Assembly: GCA_012963895.1 (NCBI GenBank)
Contig: DTUW01000035.1
Span: forward strand, 1 to 10,244
DNA length: 10,244 nt
DNA from: Campylobacterales bacterium
Lineage (GTDB): Bacteria; Campylobacterota; Campylobacteria; Campylobacterales; Thiovulaceae
Reading direction: 5' to 3'
Both the position numbers and the translations under genes were made by a program. The notes beneath the pieces were generated by a model. It was not told the DNA's origin and did no database searches. It saw only the letters and a list, made by a program, of their open reading frames with translations. Shown here piece by piece: positions 7,542 to 10,244 of the stretch. Position 1 is the first letter of the stretch. Every line of letters starts with the position of its first letter.

Positions 7542-8104
7542 AAAGAGAGATAGAGCAAGAGATATTTTCACATATAGAGATAGCAAATAGGGTAGTTTCC
7601 ACTATGGCGGTAGAGATAGAGGAGGCTTCGGAACTTGTGGTTTCTACTCTTGAAAATGGAGGAAAGATATTACTTTTCGGAAATGGAGGAAGTGCAGGAG
7701 ATGCCCAACATATCTCTGCTGAAATAGTGGGACGATATAAAAAAGAGAGAAGAGGATTACCAGCTATCGCATTAACAACCGATACCAGTGCTATTACCGC
7801 TATTGGTAACGACTTTGGATATAGATATATCTTTTCTCGACAAATTGAGGCACTGGCACAACCAGAGGATTTACTAATAGCTATTAGCACTAGCGGAAAT
7901 AGTGAGAATGTGATAGAGGGGTTGAAAGTTGGAAAACAGATAGGTTGCTCCACTTTGGGACTTAGTGGAAAAGGTGGGGGAGAGATGAAAAAGTTTTGTG
8001 ATATTACTCTCGTAGTTCCATCTGACGAAACCCCTAGAATTCAAGAAATCCATATTTTGATAGGTCATATTTTCGCCTCGATGGTGGATAGGTGTTTTTC
8101 ATGA
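7538..8104 (+). CDS. gmhA: D-sedoheptulose-7-phosphate isomerase
   Basis: The enzyme converts sedoheptulose-7-phosphate to D-glycero-D-manno-heptose-7-phosphate, the entry to ADP-heptose (LPS inner core) or GDP-heptose (capsule, S-layer) synthesis. The 188 residues form one SIS domain with an N-terminal helical arm. FGNGGSAGDAQHISAE is at 47-62, ALTTDTS at 78-84, ISTSGNS at 116-122 and TPRIQEIHILIGH at 165-177. Glu62 and His177 match the E. coli GmhA catalytic Glu65 and His180 at a constant offset of 3. It is more like the GmhA of Campylobacterota than that of enterics. ATG overlaps the manC stop by four bases (ATGA), and its own stop overlaps the next start in the same way. Whether the product goes to ADP- or GDP-heptose cannot be told: the kinase, phosphatase, nucleotidyltransferase and epimerase genes are absent here. 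Confidence 0.96.
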   Translation: MKREIEQEIFSHIEIANRVVSTMAVEIEEASELVVSTLENGGKILLFGNGGSAGDAQHISAEIVGRYKKERRGLPAIALTTDTSAITAIGNDFGYRYIFSRQIEALAQPEDLLIAISTSGNSENVIEGLKVGKQIGCSTLGLSGKGGGEMKKFCDITLVVPSDETPRIQEIHILIGHIFASMVDRCFS

Positions 8105-9075
8105 AAAGAGTAGCAATACTATTTGGAGGTTCTGGATATATAGGAACTTTTCTAATTCAAAGATTTTTAGAACGGAATAGATTCGACCTCATCTATATAG
8201 GAGATATTCAGAAAAGTTCTATCTCAGATAGTAGGGTGATTTACAAATATATAGATGTGCGAGAGGAGATAGAGCTACAACTACCAGAAATAGACACTAA
8301 AAATAGTTGGATATTCAATTTAGCAGCTATCCACCGAGAACCCGGACATCAACCCTGTGAATACTTTGATACCAATATCAAAGGGGCTGAGAATATCAAT
8401 AGGTTTGCTGAAAAATATCAAATTCAAAATATCTTTTTTACAAGTAGCATAGCTCCATATGGAAAGAGTTTAGATGAGGTAGATGAGAGTTCTATGCTCT
8501 ACCCTGAAACCCCTTACGGAATATCTAAGGCTCTTGCTGAAAAGATACATCAAAATTGGTTAGCTTGTAATAGAGATAGAAGACTTATTATTTGTCGCCC
8601 AAGTGTGATATATGGACCGAAAGACCCAGGAAATATTTTGAGAATGGTTAAAGCAGTTCAAAAAGGTATCTTTTTCTTTCCAAATAGTGGAGAGATAGTG
8701 AAATCTCACGGATATATATATGGTCTTCTAGATAGTATAGAGTTTGTATTAGATAGAGATGAGAAATTGATTATCTACAACTATGCAGAGTATCCGATAG
8801 TAAATCTGAGAGAGATGACGGAAATAATCCGAAAACTCTTCAATATCAATAGACCTGTTTGGACTATGCCGATGTGGTTACTAGTTTCAATTGCATATAT
8901 CATCAAAATTCTAAAACCTAATAGCTCTATCCACCCTACCAGGGTCAAAAAAGCAGGTTTTCCAACAAATATTAGACCAACTTACCTAATTGAAAAGGGT
9001 TTCAAATTTAGATATGGATTTGAAAAGTCGCTAATAGACTGGAAAGAGAGAGAACCTAAGGACTTTGAGAAATAG
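8101..9075 (+). CDS. Extended short-chain dehydrogenase/reductase, NAD(P)-dependent sugar-nucleotide epimerase or dehydratase, substrate unknown
   Basis: A 324-residue Rossmann-fold enzyme of the extended SDR class. GGSGYIG (9-15) binds the dinucleotide; NLAAIHREPGH (73-83) follows strand 4; TSS at 114-116 and the YGISK pair Tyr139/Lys143 form the catalytic set; RPSVIYGP is at 166-173. The C-terminal part carries a hydrophobic segment at 258-271, which may be a surface or membrane-contact helix, then HPTRVKK (278-284) and a distal substrate-side region. GTG at 8092 would add three residues, but ATG at 8101 forms a four-base ATGA overlap with gmhA like the preceding junction and leads straight into the first strand, so I prefer it. 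Members of this superfamily epimerise, dehydrate or reduce nucleotide sugars. Linkage to manC and gmhA suggests a GDP-mannose- or heptose-derived substrate, which is inference. The fold is certain, the reaction is not. Confidence 0.85.
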   Translation: MKRVAILFGGSGYIGTFLIQRFLERNRFDLIYIGDIQKSSISDSRVIYKYIDVREEIELQLPEIDTKNSWIFNLAAIHREPGHQPCEYFDTNIKGAENINRFAEKYQIQNIFFTSSIAPYGKSLDEVDESSMLYPETPYGISKALAEKIHQNWLACNRDRRLIICRPSVIYGPKDPGNILRMVKAVQKGIFFFPNSGEIVKSHGYIYGLLDSIEFVLDRDEKLIIYNYAEYPIVNLREMTEIIRKLFNINRPVWTMPMWLLVSIAYIIKILKPNSSIHPTRVKKAGFPTNIRPTYLIEKGFKFRYGFEKSLIDWKEREPKDFEK

Positions 9076-9104
9076 CTAAAATTCCGAAATAGAAAATCTA
9101 CACT

Positions 9105-9108
9105 AGGA
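9105..9108 (+). promoter_or_regulatory. Ribosome binding site deciding the metX TTG start
   Basis: AGGA lies nine bases before TTG at 9118-9120. The nearby ATG at 9111 is in another frame and reaches a stop after 12 codons, and no in-frame ATG or GTG precedes the TTG in the 42-base gap. Confidence 0.5.
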
Positions 9109-9117
9109 CTATGTTTT

Positions 9118-10233
9118 TTGAAAATAGAATCCGGAATAGAACTATTTAGAAAACCTCTCTATCTTGAAAGCGGACGAATTTTAGAACCTTACCAGATTGC
9201 TTGGACAACTTACGGAAAACTAAATAGTTATCGTGATAATGTGATATTAGTAACTCATGCATTAACTGGTAGCCATAAGCCAGTCAAAGAAGAAGGGTGC
9301 GAAATTTTCAATAATGGTTGGTGGGACACCCTAATAGGAGATGGTAAAGCGATAGATACTAAAAGATATTTTGTAATCTCCACAAATGTTATAGGTAGTC
9401 CTTTCGGTTCAACCTCTCCCATTTCTCCAATAAATCCTCTAAATCCTACTAATGAACTATATAGGTTCCGTTTTCCTGTAATTACCATTAGGGATATGAT
9501 TAGAGCTCAGCATATACTATTACAGAGTTGGGGAATTAGAAGGGTAAAAGCTATTATCGGAGGTTCAATGGGTGGAATGCAGGCTCTCCAATTTGGGGTT
9601 GATTATCCCAATTTTGCAGAGAAGATAATAGCTATTGCTTCAACTTGGGCAACTCAGCCCTGGACTATTGCATTTAATCGGGTAACCCAAGAGGCTATTA
9701 TGAGAGACCCTAAGTTCCAAAATGGTAACTATTCAATCGATGAGGTTGCCAAAAATGGATTAGATGGTTTAGCAATTGGGAGAATGGCTGGGCATATCAG
9801 TTTTTTATCTCATCACTCAATGAAAAAGAAATTTGGTAGAAACTATTTGAAAGATGATGGATTTTATGATATCAATGGACGGTTTCAAGTAGATAGCTAT
9901 CTCCAATACAATGGGAATAAGTTTAGTAAGAAGTTTGACCCATTGAGCTATCTATACCTTACTAAGGCTATCAATATTTTCGACTTATCTAACGGATTTG
10001 AATCTCTTCAACATGCTTTGGAGGGGGTCGTTGCTAAAACTATTCTTATATCTTTCTCGGGAGACCTTCTATTTCTACCAAGCGAATTAGAAGAGGTAAA
10101 AGAAGCCATGGAAGAGATTGGAAAAGGAGATTTAGTGAAATACTTCGAAGTAAATAGCAACTATGGGCATGATGCTTTTTTAATTGAATTTGACAAGTTT
10201 CAAGATATTATCAAAAATGAGCTAAAAAATTAG
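9118..10233 (+). CDS. metX: Homoserine O-acyltransferase, MetX family (homoserine O-acetyltransferase)
   Basis: An alpha/beta-hydrolase enzyme that acylates L-homoserine, normally from acetyl-CoA, as the first committed step of methionine synthesis by direct sulfhydrylation. The 371 residues are the usual length. Conserved blocks include THALTGSHK (46-54), GWWDTLIGDGKAIDT (67-81), TNVIGSPFGSTSP (89-101), the nucleophile elbow GGSMGGMQ (148-155) with Ser150, ATQPW (178-182), AGHISFLS (224-231), and the acid and base Asp316 (SFSGDLLF) and His351 (YGHDAF), so the Ser-Asp-His triad is intact. Some MetX-family enzymes use succinyl-CoA instead, and I cannot tell which here. The start is TTG with AGGA upstream. 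It lies 42 bases after the SDR gene with no visible terminator, so it may be read through from the glycan operon, although its function is unrelated. TAG stop at 10231-10233. Confidence 0.95.
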   Translation: MKIESGIELFRKPLYLESGRILEPYQIAWTTYGKLNSYRDNVILVTHALTGSHKPVKEEGCEIFNNGWWDTLIGDGKAIDTKRYFVISTNVIGSPFGSTSPISPINPLNPTNELYRFRFPVITIRDMIRAQHILLQSWGIRRVKAIIGGSMGGMQALQFGVDYPNFAEKIIAIASTWATQPWTIAFNRVTQEAIMRDPKFQNGNYSIDEVAKNGLDGLAIGRMAGHISFLSHHSMKKKFGRNYLKDDGFYDINGRFQVDSYLQYNGNKFSKKFDPLSYLYLTKAINIFDLSNGFESLQHALEGVVAKTILISFSGDLLFLPSELEEVKEAMEEIGKGDLVKYFEVNSNYGHDAFLIEFDKFQDIIKNELKN

Positions 10234-10244
10234 TTATCTATATT

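Noticed and set aside
7507..7953. Minus-strand open frame of 148 codons opposite gmhA
   Set aside because: It is the longest antisense frame, but it mirrors the highly conserved SIS-domain codons of gmhA and has no independent motif or ribosome site.
8092..8100. GTG at 8092 as start of the SDR gene
   Set aside because: It would add only Met-Phe-Phe; ATG at 8101 gives the ATGA overlap seen at the previous junction and starts at the conserved first strand.
9076..9117. Possible terminator between the SDR gene and metX
   Set aside because: No inverted repeat followed by a T run can be formed in these 42 bases, so transcription may continue into metX.

Overview
The window is a gene-dense stretch of bacterial chromosome with low GC. 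By eye it is mostly in the mid-30s percent, and clearly lower in one gene. The best guess for the source is a Campylobacterota (Epsilonproteobacteria) member. The reasons are heavy ATA (Ile) and AGA (Arg) codon use, a Helicobacter/Campylobacter-like CoaD, a GmhA and MetX of the kind seen in sulfur-oxidising Campylobacterota, and a cysteine-type (metal-dependent) KdsA. Another low-GC Gram-negative such as Aquificota is not excluded, because KdsA is shorter than the Helicobacter/Campylobacter versions. No RNA genes, CRISPR arrays, insertion sequences, prophage genes or long repeats were seen. No intergenic stretch exceeds about 90 bases.

Layout. The left end is on the minus strand: coaD (2129-1659), overlapped by 8 bases by an ExeA/MshM-type AAA+ ATPase gene (1666 to beyond base 1). 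The ATPase gene is open through the left edge and so is partial. Its product has an N-terminal ATPase, one membrane span, a long acidic/proline-rich linker and the beginning of a TPR-like tail. An 88-base divergent intergenic region (2130-2217) holds candidate promoters for both directions. From 2218 the rest of the window is on the plus strand in one very tight series: kdsD, kdsA, a GT4-type glycosyltransferase, a WbaZ-like GT4 glycosyltransferase, manC, gmhA and an extended-SDR sugar-nucleotide enzyme. Their junctions are 8 bp, 1 bp, 1 bp overlap, 3 bp, 4 bp overlap and 4 bp overlap. After a 42-bp gap comes metX (9118-10233), which ends 11 bases before the window edge.

How it works together. 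The 2218-9075 series is a cell-surface glycan operon. KdsD and KdsA make Kdo-8-phosphate, ManC makes GDP-mannose, and GmhA commits sedoheptulose-7-phosphate to heptose. The two glycosyltransferases and the SDR enzyme presumably use or modify these sugars in LPS core/O-chain or capsule assembly. KdsC, KdsB, later heptose enzymes, phosphomannomutase and export genes are not in the window. MetX is methionine biosynthesis and CoaD is coenzyme A biosynthesis. Neither has an obvious functional link to the glycan genes.

Nothing here looks like a wholly new system. The points most worth a second look are the ATPase-TPR single polypeptide, the AT-rich glycosyltransferase inserted between kdsA and the second glycosyltransferase, the joining of Kdo, GDP-mannose and heptose genes with an SDR enzyme of unknown substrate, and a strong coding-strand bias of the pentamer GATAG.
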